From NCBI RefSeq assembly GCF_023147505.1, contig NZ_JAHXPB010000001.1, positions 1 through 64,000 of the forward strand: a stretch of 64,000 bases of DNA. The letters run 5' to 3'. This DNA is from Brevundimonas sp. EYE_349. GTDB taxonomy: Bacteria > Pseudomonadota > Alphaproteobacteria > Caulobacterales > Caulobacteraceae. Numbering within the stretch: the stretch's first letter is position 1; each line of letters opens with the position of its first letter. Made by a program: the position numbers and the translations under genes. The notes beneath the pieces were generated by a model that ran no database searches, was not told where the DNA came from, and worked only from the letters and a program-made list of their open reading frames with translations. Shown piece by piece: positions 9,511 through 17,570 of this stretch.

Positions 9511-9602
9511 TCCGGTCGTCCGTGCGCTGACAACTTGACGCAGCCGGTGCGATCCCGTTTCGAGAGCGCGCCGAACGGCCGCCGTCGTCGAGGAGCAAGG
9601 AC

Positions 9603-9647
9603 GTGACCCCAAAAGACCGATCCAATCCGCGCGGCGGCAAGGCCTGA
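9603..9647 (+). other. 14-codon ORF with strong Shine-Dalgarno, ahead of the NUDIX gene
   Basis: GAGGAG stands seven bases before a GTG that opens a short frame (MTPKDRSNPRGGKA) ending in TGA at 9645-9647. Three bases later the NUDIX frame begins with TTG. It could be a coupled leader peptide, or the true N-terminus of the NUDIX protein cut off by a one-base frameshift. Confidence 0.35.
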
Positions 9648-9649
9648 TC

Positions 9650-10102
9650 TTGGCGCGCTCCGGCTCCAAACGCACGGCTCGGTCCGAGACTCGTCAGGTG
9701 GCGGCCTTGCCCTGGCGGCTGGAGAACGGCCAGCGGCGCATTCTGATGATCACCTCGCGCGAGACCCGACGTTGGGTCATACCCAAGGGCGGGCGGATGG
9801 TCGGCAAAACCGATCCCGAGGCCGCCGCACAGGAGGCGATGGAGGAGGCGGGGGTCAAGGGCGACATCGACAGCCAGTCCATCGGCGTCTTCCGCTACGC
9901 AAAGGGGACGAAGGACGGCGGGGTGCGCCAATGCGTGGTGTCGGTCTATCCGCTGGAGGTGCTGATCCAGATGGGCGCCTGGCCCGAGGCGCACCAGCGT
10001 GAACGCCGCTGGATGAGCCTGAACGAGGCCGCGAGCCTGGTTCAGGAGCCAGACCTGGCCACGCTGATCCGCGACTTCGACGCCACGCCCGTGGACGATT
10101 AG
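9650..10102 (+). CDS. NUDIX hydrolase (diphosphoinositol/dinucleoside polyphosphate type)
   Basis: The product has 150 residues. 'RRWVIPKGGRMVGKTDPEAAAQEAMEEAGVKG' is the NUDIX box in the form common in alphaproteobacteria: the two metal-binding Glu of 'EEAG' are present, but the usual Arg is Gln and the first Glu is Lys. The likely substrates are nucleoside or inositol polyphosphates. The only start in this frame is TTG at 9650, which lacks its own Shine-Dalgarno sequence. The well-placed upstream signal belongs to the 14-codon frame at 9603, so the N-terminus is uncertain. Confidence 0.82.
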   Translation: MARSGSKRTARSETRQVAALPWRLENGQRRILMITSRETRRWVIPKGGRMVGKTDPEAAAQEAMEEAGVKGDIDSQSIGVFRYAKGTKDGGVRQCVVSVYPLEVLIQMGAWPEAHQRERRWMSLNEAASLVQEPDLATLIRDFDATPVDD

Positions 10103-10171
10103 ACAACCGCCGGTCGATTTTCGCTGGTCAGCCCGGCTGCGCGCCCGCGATAAGACGGGCGGGAGGCTGTC

Positions 10172-10747
10172 ATGACTATTCGAACACATCTCGCGCTGGG
10201 GCTGGCGCTCGGCCTGGCCGCGACCGCAGCGATCACCGGGGCGCAAGCGCAGGCTCAGGCGCGATCGCAGAATGAGACCGTCGTCGTCACGCGCGTCGAG
10301 CCGGCGCCATACGATGCGGCCGTGGCGCGTCGCAGCGAGCTGGCGCGCGAACTGATCGGCCTGTCGGTCGGTCCGAACTTCGCCAAGGAGTTCGAGCGCG
10401 CCATCATGGAGCAGATGGGCAAGGTCGATGGCAAGGACAGCGAAGAGGGCGCCTGGGTGCGGGCCAACATGCCGACGATGGCGTCGCGCATGATCGTGCG
10501 GATCATGGATGACATGGCGCCCACCTACGCCACAATCTACACCGAAGAGGAACTGAGGGCCCAGATCGACTTCTATCGCAGCGCCGCCGGTCGCGCCGTC
10601 GCCGCCAAGACCGTGGCCCTGAGCGTCGCCCTGCAGGACGTCAAGGCCAGTGTGGGCGAGGCCTTTCTGGCGGAGTTCGAAAGCAAATACTGCGCCCGGT
10701 TCGACTGCGGCGAAGACACGGCGACGGCGGCCAAGTCCAGGCGCTGA
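10172..10747 (+). CDS. Exported DUF2059 domain protein
   Basis: The product has 191 residues. A signal peptide is clear (basic start, 'LALGLALGLAATAAITG', then 'AQAQA'). The mature part holds a DUF2059-like helical domain, with 'IYTEEELRAQIDFYRSAAGRAVAAKT' as its recognisable core. Two late Cys residues ('KYCARFDC') may form a disulfide in the periplasm. The function is unknown. It is the last gene of the block between rplA and rplJ. Confidence 0.8.
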   Translation: MTIRTHLALGLALGLAATAAITGAQAQAQARSQNETVVVTRVEPAPYDAAVARRSELARELIGLSVGPNFAKEFERAIMEQMGKVDGKDSEEGAWVRANMPTMASRMIVRIMDDMAPTYATIYTEEELRAQIDFYRSAAGRAVAAKTVALSVALQDVKASVGEAFLAEFESKYCARFDCGEDTATAAKSRR

Positions 10748-11179
10748 TCGTCCGGTTCCGGGTGATGGTGGAAGACGCCCCTGTCGCTCGACGCCCGCCG
10801 CCCGAAACGCCAGACGCACAAACTCGGCGCAGGGCTGGATGATCGCCCGTACATGGCCATCGCGATCCGCGCCTTGATTTCCTGTCGGCGCCGCTGTAAG
10901 AGCGCCGCTTCCCGTCGGAGGTTCATCTTCTGACGGTCCTGTCCGAGAACTTCGGGGCGTGGGGGTCACCCAGGCCGTAACTGTCAGAGAGCCCTCTGAC
11001 GCCGTGGGGAGATGGGGACGCGACCTTGCCGATGTCAGCCCGCAATCCGGGCCGGACGCCGTCAGACGCATCCTTCGGACAATACGACCGGCCCGAACGT
11101 TTCGCAGCGATGCGGCGCGCTTTGGCCAATCCGTCGTCGGGAATAAGCCTGGCGGCGAATACCAAGACTGGAGACCGCA
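10748..11179 (+). promoter_or_regulatory. 432-base non-coding leader region of rplJ
   Basis: I see no credible gene here. A possible promoter (TTGATT at 10874, 17 bases, TAAGAG at 10897) would give a leader of about 270 bases. That leader contains a perfect 7-bp hairpin, GTCAGAG/CTCTGAC (10983-11000). Long structured leaders ahead of rplJ bind the L10-L12 complex in many bacteria (L10 leader); that role here rests on position. Confidence 0.5.
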
Positions 11180-11695
11180 ATGGATCGCGCTCAAAAAGCC
11201 GAGTCTATCGAAACGCTGAAGGGCGTGTTCGCCGAGGCCGGCAGCGTGGTCGTGACCCACAACCTGGGTCTGACCGTTGCGGAAATGGAAGACCTGCGTG
11301 GTCGCCTTCGCAAAGAAGGCGGCGCGTTCAAGGTGGTCAAGAACCGCCTGGCGCTGAAGGCGCTCGAAGCCGAAGAAGGCAGCGACTACCACGGCCTGTT
11401 CAAGGGCCCGGTGGGCATCGCCTACTCCGAGAACCCCGGTACGGCCGCCAAGGTCGCTACCGAGTTCGCCAAGGCCAATGATCGCTTCAAGATCATCGGC
11501 GGCTTCATGGGCGAAACCGTCGTTGACGTTAAGGGCGTGGAAGTTCTTTCCAAGCTCCCGACGCTCGACGAGGTTCGCGGTCAACTCATCGGCCTGCTCA
11601 ACGCGCCTGCGACCCGTATCGCCGGCGTGCTGCAAGCACCCGCCGGTCAGCTGGCCCGCGTGTTCAACGCCTACGCCACCAAGGAAGCCGCGTAA
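11180..11695 (+). CDS. rplJ: 50S ribosomal protein L10
   Basis: The product has 171 residues. It starts 'MDRAQKAESIETLKGVFAEAGSVVVTHNLGLTVAEMEDLR', the conserved L10 N-terminus, and ends in a long helix that carries L12 dimers. L10 anchors the stalk to 23S rRNA. A GGAGA lies eight bases before the ATG. rplL follows after 62 bases in the same transcript. Confidence 0.97.
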   Translation: MDRAQKAESIETLKGVFAEAGSVVVTHNLGLTVAEMEDLRGRLRKEGGAFKVVKNRLALKALEAEEGSDYHGLFKGPVGIAYSENPGTAAKVATEFAKANDRFKIIGGFMGETVVDVKGVEVLSKLPTLDEVRGQLIGLLNAPATRIAGVLQAPAGQLARVFNAYATKEAA

Positions 11696-11757
11696 GCGGC
11701 CCCGCCTTTCATCTCTGCATCACTCTCTAAACCTCATCCTCCGAAGGAAAACTGACA

Positions 11758-12141
11758 ATGGCCGACCTCGCCAAGATCGTCGAAGACCTGTCCGCGCTTA
11801 CCGTTCTGGAAGCCGCTGAACTCTCCAAGCTGCTGGAAGAAAAGTGGGGCGTCAGCGCCGCTGCTCCGGTCGCCATGGCTGCCCCGGCCGCCGGCGGCGG
11901 CGCTCCGGCTGAAGCCGCCGAAGAGCAAACCGAATTCACCGTCGTCCTGGTCGACGGCGGCGACAAGAAGATCAACGTGATCAAGGAAGTCCGCGGCGTC
12001 CGTTCGGACCTGGGTCTGAAGGAAGCCAAGGACCTGGTCGAAGGCGCTCCGCAGAACGTCGTCGAGAACGTCTCCAAGCAAGCCGCCGACGAAGTCGCCA
12101 AGAAGCTGACGGAAGCCGGCGCCAAGGTCCAGATCAAGTAA
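11758..12141 (+). CDS. rplL: 50S ribosomal protein L7/L12
   Basis: The product has 127 residues. An N-terminal dimerisation helix pair, an Ala/Gly/Pro hinge ('[20 protein letters not shown]') and the C-terminal factor-binding domain ('[29 protein letters not shown]') are all present. L12 recruits translational GTPases. An extended AGGAAA Shine-Dalgarno precedes the ATG. A strong terminator ends the unit; rpoB, the usual next gene, is absent from this window. Confidence 0.98.
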   Translation: MADLAKIVEDLSALTVLEAAELSKLLEEKWGVSAAAPVAMAAPAAGGGAPAEAAEEQTEFTVVLVDGGDKKINVIKEVRGVRSDLGLKEAKDLVEGAPQNVVENVSKQAADEVAKKLTEAGAKVQIK

Positions 12142-12168
12142 TCTGGATCTCAGCTCTGCTGATATCGG

Positions 12169-12204
12169 AAAGGCCCGGCGGGAAACCGCCGGGCCTTTTT
12201 GTTT
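12169..12204 (+). terminator. Terminator after rplL
   Basis: AAAGGCCCGGCGG pairs with CCGCCGGGCCTTT around a short A-rich loop, followed by a T run. It closes the rplJ-rplL unit where rpoB would usually continue. Confidence 0.93.
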
Positions 12205-12288
12205 GACCTGCTGCGCGCAGCGCTGCTTGAGGCCGATTGGGGGACTAGACGGCTGCCGGTGAAGCGAGGCGTCGCGCCTTGCGTCATC

Positions 12289-12546
12289 TCAGCCTTGCGG
12301 TCGGGGGATGATGGTGGAATCGATCATCTTCGTGCTGGCGCGACCTTCGCCGTTCACGTTCGACGCCTGCAGCATCACATCACAGAGCTCCGTCTGCGTC
12401 CAAAGCCTGAACTGGCGATAAACTGAATTCCAGGCGCCGAAGTGGCTATGCAGGTTTCGCCAGGCAGTCCCCATCCGAGCGATCCAGAACACTTCATTGA
12501 GCCCTCGCCGATGATCCCGTGCCCGGCCGCTCGCTGGGATATGGTC
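12289..12546 (-). pseudogene. IS5-type transposase remnant (N-terminal part only)
   Basis: Read on the minus strand, this 86-codon open stretch lacks a start and matches the N-terminal part of IS5-family (IS427-like) transposases. The stretch 'RDHRRGLNEVFWIARMGTAW' aligns with the usual 'DDRRVLNGIFWVLRTGAPW', then 'FGAWNSVYRQFRLWTQT' and 'MIDSTI', which carries the first catalytic Asp. A TGA immediately precedes it, and after 'MIDSTIIPRPQG' a stop ends it. The other two catalytic residues and any terminal repeats are missing. It is a dead fragment, not a mobile element. Confidence 0.75.
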
Positions 12547-12946
12547 TCATAGAGGCCGCCCAGCCGCTCCAGGCCGATCGCTAGGCGTCTGCGGTGGCTT
12601 GGGTGCGTAAGGTGCTCGGAACGGCTCTTAGGCCGCTCCAATGGCCCGTCAGGGCTACAGCGTGTGTCATAGGTCTGCTCTTCAGGTTCAGGCTTTCTAA
12701 GGCCATCACCAAGGGACCGCTTGGTATCGGGAGGGTATAAACCTGCTGAAGAGACAGGCCTGACGATTCTCCCTCGAGGGTATTGTATGGCGCCAGCCTC
12801 CCGAAATAGGATGTCGGTCGGTCAGAGGCGCCAGCCTCTACCGTTGCGAGAGCTGCCAAGCTCCGCATTCCGTCGGCTTTCCGCGCCTACGGATCGCGAC
12901 CTATCTTCAGTCCGGGTTTCTACGCCCATGGTCAGGATGACATAAG
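12547..12946. other. Non-coding stretch between the IS remnant and a terminator
   Basis: I find no recognisable gene in these 400 bases. Several frames are open for 60-95 codons but show no family motif. A 12-base direct repeat, GGCGCCAGCCTC, occurs at about 12790 and 12828. The codon pattern and composition look decayed. Confidence 0.5.
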
Positions 12947-12976
12947 AAAGCCCGTCACCGTAAGGGGACGGGCTTT
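12947..12976. terminator. Bidirectional terminator-like hairpin
   Basis: AAAGCCCGTC pairs with GACGGGCTTT with a 10-base loop. T and A runs flank both sides, so it could stop transcription from either direction. It isolates the DUF6680 gene from the rplL side. Confidence 0.75.
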
Positions 12977-13111
12977 GTCGTATCTGACTCGCATTTCGTG
13001 TCTCGGTCGCGCATCTTCGCTTCAGGGGTGCACCCATGAGCTCGATGAACCATCACCGGCACAGTTATGGTCGCCACCGCCTTCTCGGCGCATTGCAAAG
13101 GCGAATACACG

Positions 13112-13627
13112 ATGACACCCCAAGAACTGGCTGTGGTCGCGGCCGGCCTCTCATTCCTTGCGGCCGCAGCGAGCGCAACAGCAGCATGGCGCGTTCCATA
13201 TGCGGTCGCTCGATTTGCTGAAGAGAGGCGGAAGGAAAGCGATGCGCGGTCACGCAAGATGGCGGTGCTCGAAACACTCATTCAATATCGCGCCACGATC
13301 GCATATGCGCAGTCGGTCGCCGCTCTGAACTCTATTCCGACGGTATTCTCCGCGAGCCCTAAAGTGCGTGAGGCGTTCACGCGCTTCATGGCCGCGGCTA
13401 ATGCAAAGCCGTTCAATCAAGGCACTCTTGTGGAGCGGCACCTTTTGATCATCTCAGCCATGATTCAGGATTTAGGGTTGGATGCGCAGATATCAGCTAC
13501 GGACGTCGACTCGTTCTATTATCCCGAGCTTCTGGGCCGAGCACACGAAGTCGAACAGATGGATGTGATCGTCAGATCACGATCCTACGAGCCATCCGCG
13601 AATAATGATCCGCGCTCGATAGGGTGA
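13112..13627 (+). CDS. DUF6680-like membrane-anchored protein
   Basis: The product has 171 residues. One N-terminal transmembrane helix ('LAVVAAGLSFLAAAASATAAW') is followed by a charged linker and a cytoplasmic domain resembling DUF6680: 'RKMAVLETLIQYRATIAYAQSVAALNSI', then 'SPKVREAFTRFMAAA'. The function is unknown. The ATG at 13112 follows AAGGCGA; a longer GTG-type start at 13067 is possible. Codon use is less G/C-biased at third positions than in its neighbours. It lies between an IS remnant and the 3' end of tRNA-Ser, so acquisition by transfer is likely. Confidence 0.7.
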   Translation: MTPQELAVVAAGLSFLAAAASATAAWRVPYAVARFAEERRKESDARSRKMAVLETLIQYRATIAYAQSVAALNSIPTVFSASPKVREAFTRFMAAANAKPFNQGTLVERHLLIISAMIQDLGLDAQISATDVDSFYYPELLGRAHEVEQMDVIVRSRSYEPSANNDPRSIG

Positions 13628-13644
13628 TTTTCCCATTGATGGGT

Positions 13645-13662
13645 AGCCCCCGGTGCGGGGCT
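13645..13662 (+). terminator. Weak hairpin after the DUF6680 gene
   Basis: AGCCCC pairs with GGGGCT around a 6-base loop. The downstream sequence is A/T-rich but has no clear T run. It stands 18 bases past the stop codon and just before the 3' end of the opposing tRNA-Ser. Confidence 0.4.
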
Positions 13663-13688
13663 AGTTCGTCAAATTAATCAATAGGAAA

Positions 13689-13778
<90 letters not shown>

Positions 13779-13865
13779 GCGGCGCCGATATCGCTTGGTC
13801 GAGCGAGGGGCTTCTCTAATCGGAGCCGCTGCGGTTCGCAAGCGGTCTGTGAAAGAAATCCGACG

Positions 13866-14798
13866 CTATCTTTGCGCCGGCAGGGACAGGCCGGGCGCGG
13901 CGCCGGTCTGGTCGTCCACGCCCTTGAATCGAAACAGTTCGGCGGGGCGGCCGCCCGTCGCGGAGGACATCTGTCCGGTCGGTTCGACCAGGCCCGTGCG
14001 TTCGACCCCGCGGCGGAAGTTCTGCTTGTGCAGGCCAAGGCCCGATACGGCTTCGGCCCCGGCCTGCAACTGCGACAGGGTGAACAGACCGGGGGTCAGG
14101 TCGAACAGGACGGGCCGGTATTTCAGCTTGCTGCGCAGGCGGCCGAGCGCGGTGGCCAGGATGCGGCGGTGGTCGGACGCCATGGGGCGACCGGGCAGGG
14201 ACGTAGGCGCGGGCTGGCCCGCGTCGCGCCACGCCTCCGACACCAGGCGCGCCTCGTAGAGCAGTTCGTAGCGTTCCAGCACCCGCTCCTCGTTCCAGCG
14301 GTGATCGGGCGTCAGGGCGAACAGGCTGCGTGCGCGGGTCAGGCGCGCTTCGTCGCCGTCGGCCCAGGCGATCAAGCGTTCGCCAAGATCGGGCCGCGCC
14401 GGGAGGCGGCGATCCTCCCAAGGAAAATGGTCGAAAACGGCGTCCCAGCGCGCATCGTGAGTCTGGCCTTCGGCGGCGTCGGGCGTCAGGGCCAAATAGC
14501 CGACCGAGACCTCGCGATGGCGGCCCGGTCCCGGTGTGGCGCGCGGCGAGGCGCGGCCGGCGTCGCCGAAGGTGTAGAGTTGCTCGACGAAGCCCAGGCG
14601 AAACCCGGTCTGGGCGGTCACGAAATCGCGCAGGGCTCTCTCGAACGTGCGATCGCGGGCGGGGTCGAAGGGCCCGAAGGGCAGGGCGCGGGCGCCGTCC
14701 TCGGCCGGGGTGGTCAGGACGACGGCCTGCCGGGCCTGGAGCGTCATGACGACCGCCGACAGACCGATGCGAACGCCGTCCTCCGCCCCTTGGGTCAT
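13866..14798 (-). CDS. NUDIX-fold protein with winged-helix C-terminus (NrtR-like)
   Basis: The product has 310 residues. The N-terminal half is NUDIX-like but its catalytic box is degenerate ('ERALRDFVTAQTGF' instead of RE..EE.TG). The C-terminal region 'LRSKLKYRPVLFDLTPGLFTLSQLQ...LHKQNFRRGVERTGLVE' matches the winged-helix DNA-binding domain of NrtR-type regulators. The likely role is a ligand-sensing transcription factor, perhaps for ADP-ribose or NAD metabolites. The ATG at 14798 starts four bases after the stop of the HD-hydrolase gene, so the two are coupled. An ATG nine codons earlier is possible. Confidence 0.8.
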   Translation of the reverse strand: MTQGAEDGVRIGLSAVVMTLQARQAVVLTTPAEDGARALPFGPFDPARDRTFERALRDFVTAQTGFRLGFVEQLYTFGDAGRASPRATPGPGRHREVSVGYLALTPDAAEGQTHDARWDAVFDHFPWEDRRLPARPDLGERLIAWADGDEARLTRARSLFALTPDHRWNEERVLERYELLYEARLVSEAWRDAGQPAPTSLPGRPMASDHRRILATALGRLRSKLKYRPVLFDLTPGLFTLSQLQAGAEAVSGLGLHKQNFRRGVERTGLVEPTGQMSSATGGRPAELFRFKGVDDQTGAAPGLSLPAQR

Positions 14799-14802
14799 GG
14801 TC

Positions 14803-15444
14803 TTATTCCGTGTGCCAGGCGTCATCGGCGGCGATCAGGCCGACCGCTCCGGCCAGGACGCGATAACGCTCCAGATAGCGCGCTTGGGCGACAGGGGCGG
14901 GCTGCGGCTCGATCACCAGGCTGTAGCCGGCGGGCGGGCTGCCGAAGAAGCCCAGGGATTCCTTTTCGGTGAAACCGGCCAACTGCGTTGCTTCGAAGAA
15001 GGCGCAGGCCTTGTCGGCCTTCTTGATCAGGGTCTTGATGGTCTGCGGCGTCTTGGGCGGCAGGCCGTAGCGCAGGTGGATTGCGGCCTCCAGCTTGGCC
15101 TCGAAATCCTTGTAGCCCGAGCCCAGCGCGGCTTTGAAGGGCGAGATCATGTCGCCGATCACATATTCGGAGGCGTCGTGCAGCAGGGCGGCGAGGCGCC
15201 ATTTCGGGTCCAGGCCTGGCTTGATGTGCGCCGCGATCTCCTCGACCACCACGCTGTGCTGAGCGACCGAAAAGGCGTGTTCGCCGATGGTTTGGCCATT
15301 CCAGCGTGCGACACGAGCCAGGCCGTGGGCGATGTCCTCGATCTCGATATCGAAGGGCGAGGGGTCGAGCAGGTCCAGGCGGCGGCCCGACAGCATGCGT
15401 TGCCAGGCCCGGGGGGCGTTCTTCTTGGGGGGGCGCTCGGCCAA
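14803..15444 (-). CDS. HD-domain hydrolase (YfbR-like nucleotidase family)
   Basis: The product has 213 residues. The metal-binding pattern is visible: His in 'GEHAFSVAQHSVVV', the HD pair in 'LAALLHDASEYVIGD', and a later Asp in 'KKADKACAFFEA'. Members hydrolyse 5'-deoxynucleotides or similar phosphates. The protein is cytosolic, with no signal peptide. It is the first gene of a two-gene unit with the NUDIX/winged-helix gene. Confidence 0.85.
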   Translation of the reverse strand: MAERPPKKNAPRAWQRMLSGRRLDLLDPSPFDIEIEDIAHGLARVARWNGQTIGEHAFSVAQHSVVVEEIAAHIKPGLDPKWRLAALLHDASEYVIGDMISPFKAALGSGYKDFEAKLEAAIHLRYGLPPKTPQTIKTLIKKADKACAFFEATQLAGFTEKESLGFFGSPPAGYSLVIEPQPAPVAQARYLERYRVLAGAVGLIAADDAWHTE

Positions 15445-15560
15445 GGGACGTGTCCTGATCGCTTACGGGACGGTCAGGTGGCGCAAAGACGCGCCGGGAT
15501 CAAGCGTCGCCCATCGATCCGGCCAACTATCCCGCACCGTGATGCGGTTTTCGGGCGGCC

Positions 15561-16364
15561 TCAGCGGCCGACGTTCAGCGCGACCAGATCGCGAGCGTCG
15601 TCGAACACCCCGCCGTCGCGACGGTCCTTGGAACGGACCACGGCGATGACGATGGGGCCGCCGGCGGGGCCGCGCGCCTCGAACCCGACGCGGCGCCAGC
15701 CGGCGGCTGCGGGCTGGTCGTCGGACAGGATGTAGGTCATGCGCGTCGCTGCACCCGGCGCGCGCGTTCGTACGCGCGTCGACTTTTCGTTGGAGTCCAC
15801 GCTGACCGTCGAGGTTTCGGTGCGGGTGTTCTGATCGTCCTTGGACCGAATGTTGATGCCGCCGATGCGGACGCTGGCGTTGTCGCCCTGGGTTTCGATC
15901 CGCAGGCCGGGCAGGCGCACCGAGGCGTCCTCGCCCCGGGTCTGGATGTTGACGCCCGGCGCCTGAACCGAAGCGGTCTCTTCGCCGTTCGCGGCGGCGG
16001 CCGGCGCCGCCTCTGCGGCAGGCGAGGGGGCCAGTCGGGCGGAAGTCGTCGGCAGTTCGGCGCTGACGCGGTCTTCGAAGTCGCGCAGGACGTCATCGAC
16101 CGGGCGGCCGTCCAGTCGGACCAGATGCAGGACGACATCCGACCCCTTTGGACCGCCATAGACGCAGTTGGCGCCGCCCGCCGCCGCCAAACCCTTTCGG
16201 GTCAGGACGCCCAGATTGTCCGGGCATTGCAGGGTGTCGATCACCTTCAGAACGCCGGTCTTTTGATCGTCGCTGGACTGGGTGGTGGTGATCTGCACCG
16301 AGTTCTCGCCGTCGCAGGCGGCCAAGCTGGTCGCGAGGGCAAGACAAATCAGGACATGACGCAT
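15561..16364 (-). CDS. Putative lipoprotein of unknown function
   Basis: The product has 267 residues. The start 'MRHVLICLALATSLAAC' is a lipoprotein signal with Cys17 as the lipidated residue. The middle is Ala-rich and then carries repeated short motifs of the type 'vxIxtxGxxASVRLxGlxI' (about 130-175), suggesting a beta-repeat. I do not recognise a family. Relatives in Caulobacteraceae are annotated as hypothetical. It lies alone between the HD-hydrolase and moxR genes. Confidence 0.72.
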   Translation of the reverse strand: MRHVLICLALATSLAACDGENSVQITTTQSSDDQKTGVLKVIDTLQCPDNLGVLTRKGLAAAGGANCVYGGPKGSDVVLHLVRLDGRPVDDVLRDFEDRVSAELPTTSARLAPSPAAEAAPAAAANGEETASVQAPGVNIQTRGEDASVRLPGLRIETQGDNASVRIGGINIRSKDDQNTRTETSTVSVDSNEKSTRVRTRAPGAATRMTYILSDDQPAAAGWRRVGFEARGPAGGPIVIAVVRSKDRRDGGVFDDARDLVALNVGR

Positions 16365-16436
16365 GGTCGAACCTCTCTTGGTCCCTATTCTGCGCGCTGT
16401 GGTTCGTCGTTCCAGTGAAATCGCGGTAAGGCGGGG

Positions 16437-17297
16437 TTAACCGCCGGGACGCGCGCCTTCACGTCGGTTCAGGAAGGCCAGCCGTTCGAACAGATGCACG
16501 TCCTGCTCGTTCTTCAGAAGCGCGCCGTGAAGCGGCGGGATCAGACGATTGGGTGTCTTTTCGCGCAGGGTTTCGGCGTCGATGTCTTCGACCAGCAGCA
16601 GTTTCAGCCAGTCCAGCAATTCGGATGTGGACGGCTTCTTCTTCAGCCCCGGCGTGTCGCGGATTTCGTAGAAGGTCTTCAGCGCCTCTGACACCAGGCG
16701 CGGCTTGATGCCGGGGAAGTGGACCTCGACGATGGCCGACAACGTGTCGGCGTCGGGGAACCGGATGAAGTGGAAGAAGCAGCGACGCAGGAAAGCGTCC
16801 GGCAGTTCCTTTTCATTGTTCGATGTGATGATGACTATGGGCCGAACCTCGGCGCGGATCGTCTCGTCGGTTTCCTGGACGTAGAATTCCATCCGGTCCA
16901 GTTCCTGAAGCAGGTCGTTCGGGAACTCGATGTCGGCCTTGTCGATTTCGTCGATCAGCAGGACGGGCCGCACGGGGGCGGTGAAGGCCTCCCAGAGCTT
17001 TCCCTTCTTCAGATAGTTGCGGACATCATGGACGCGCTCTTCGCCCAGCTGGCTGTCGCGAAGGCGGCTGACGGCGTCGTATTCATATAGGCCGTTGTGG
17101 GCCTTGGTCGTGGACTTGACGTGCCAGGTGATCAGCGGGGCGTCGAAGGCCTTGGCGATCTCATAGGCCAGAACCGTCTTGCCCGTGCCCGGCTCGCCCT
17201 TGATCAGCAGCGGACGCTCCAGCGCCACGGCGGCATTGACCGCCACCTTCAGGTCGTCGGTTGCGATATAGCGGTCGGTGCCTTCGAAACGGCTCAT
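16437..17297 (-). CDS. MoxR-type AAA+ ATPase
   Basis: The product has 286 residues. Walker A is 'GEPGTGKT' (Lys40), Walker B 'VLLIDEIDKAD', sensor 1 'IITSNNEKELPDAFLRRC'. MoxR proteins act as chaperones that insert cofactors or activate partner complexes, usually with a von Willebrand A protein encoded next door. No such partner is present on either side here. The ATG at 17297 is taken; a GTG four codons upstream is possible. Confidence 0.92.
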   Translation of the reverse strand: MSRFEGTDRYIATDDLKVAVNAAVALERPLLIKGEPGTGKTVLAYEIAKAFDAPLITWHVKSTTKAHNGLYEYDAVSRLRDSQLGEERVHDVRNYLKKGKLWEAFTAPVRPVLLIDEIDKADIEFPNDLLQELDRMEFYVQETDETIRAEVRPIVIITSNNEKELPDAFLRRCFFHFIRFPDADTLSAIVEVHFPGIKPRLVSEALKTFYEIRDTPGLKKKPSTSELLDWLKLLLVEDIDAETLREKTPNRLIPPLHGALLKNEQDVHLFERLAFLNRREGARPGG

Positions 17298-17304
17298 GAA
17301 ATAA

Positions 17305-17330
17305 CCCACTCCGTGTTTCCACGAAGTGGG
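17305..17330 (-). promoter_or_regulatory. Inverted repeat in the moxR leader
   Basis: CCCACT-CCGTG pairs with CACG-AAGTGGG around a short loop just upstream of the moxR start. With no T run on the minus strand, it may be a 5'-UTR hairpin or an operator rather than a terminator. Confidence 0.4.
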
Positions 17331-17359
17331 TAGCGTATCGCCATCGACGTGAACAGCGA

Positions 17360-17554
17360 TCAGGTGATGCGTTTGGCCGAAACCGGGTCGCTGGCGGGGA
17401 AGGTCTCTTCCAGACCCTCGTCGACCAGGGCTTCCTGGCGGCTCTCGGACTGGTCGATCTTGTCGAGTTGATCGGGCTTCTCGACCTGGCCTTCCGTACG
17501 CTTGGCGTGGGGCGCGTCGGAGTGGGCGTCGTTGCGGGCTTTTTCGTGATCCAT
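17360..17554 (-). CDS. Small conserved protein with DEGLEETFPASDPVS motif
   Basis: The product has 64 residues and is highly charged. The C-terminal 'VDEGLEETFPASDPVSAKRIT' is a motif seen at the ends of many small alphaproteobacterial proteins of unknown role. A GAGAGGA site precedes the ATG. It lies between the moxR gene and an acidic-protein gene on the same strand. Confidence 0.75.
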   Translation of the reverse strand: MDHEKARNDAHSDAPHAKRTEGQVEKPDQLDKIDQSESRQEALVDEGLEETFPASDPVSAKRIT

Positions 17555-17570
17555 GGCTTGATCCTCTCTG

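Noticed and set aside
9308..11635. 775-codon minus-strand ORF across the NUDIX, DUF2059 and rplJ genes
   Set aside because: Shadow frame of three well-supported plus-strand genes and the rplJ leader.
12581..12868. 95-codon minus-strand ORF next to the IS remnant
   Set aside because: No recognisable family, contains the direct repeat, and lies in decayed sequence; not supported as a gene.
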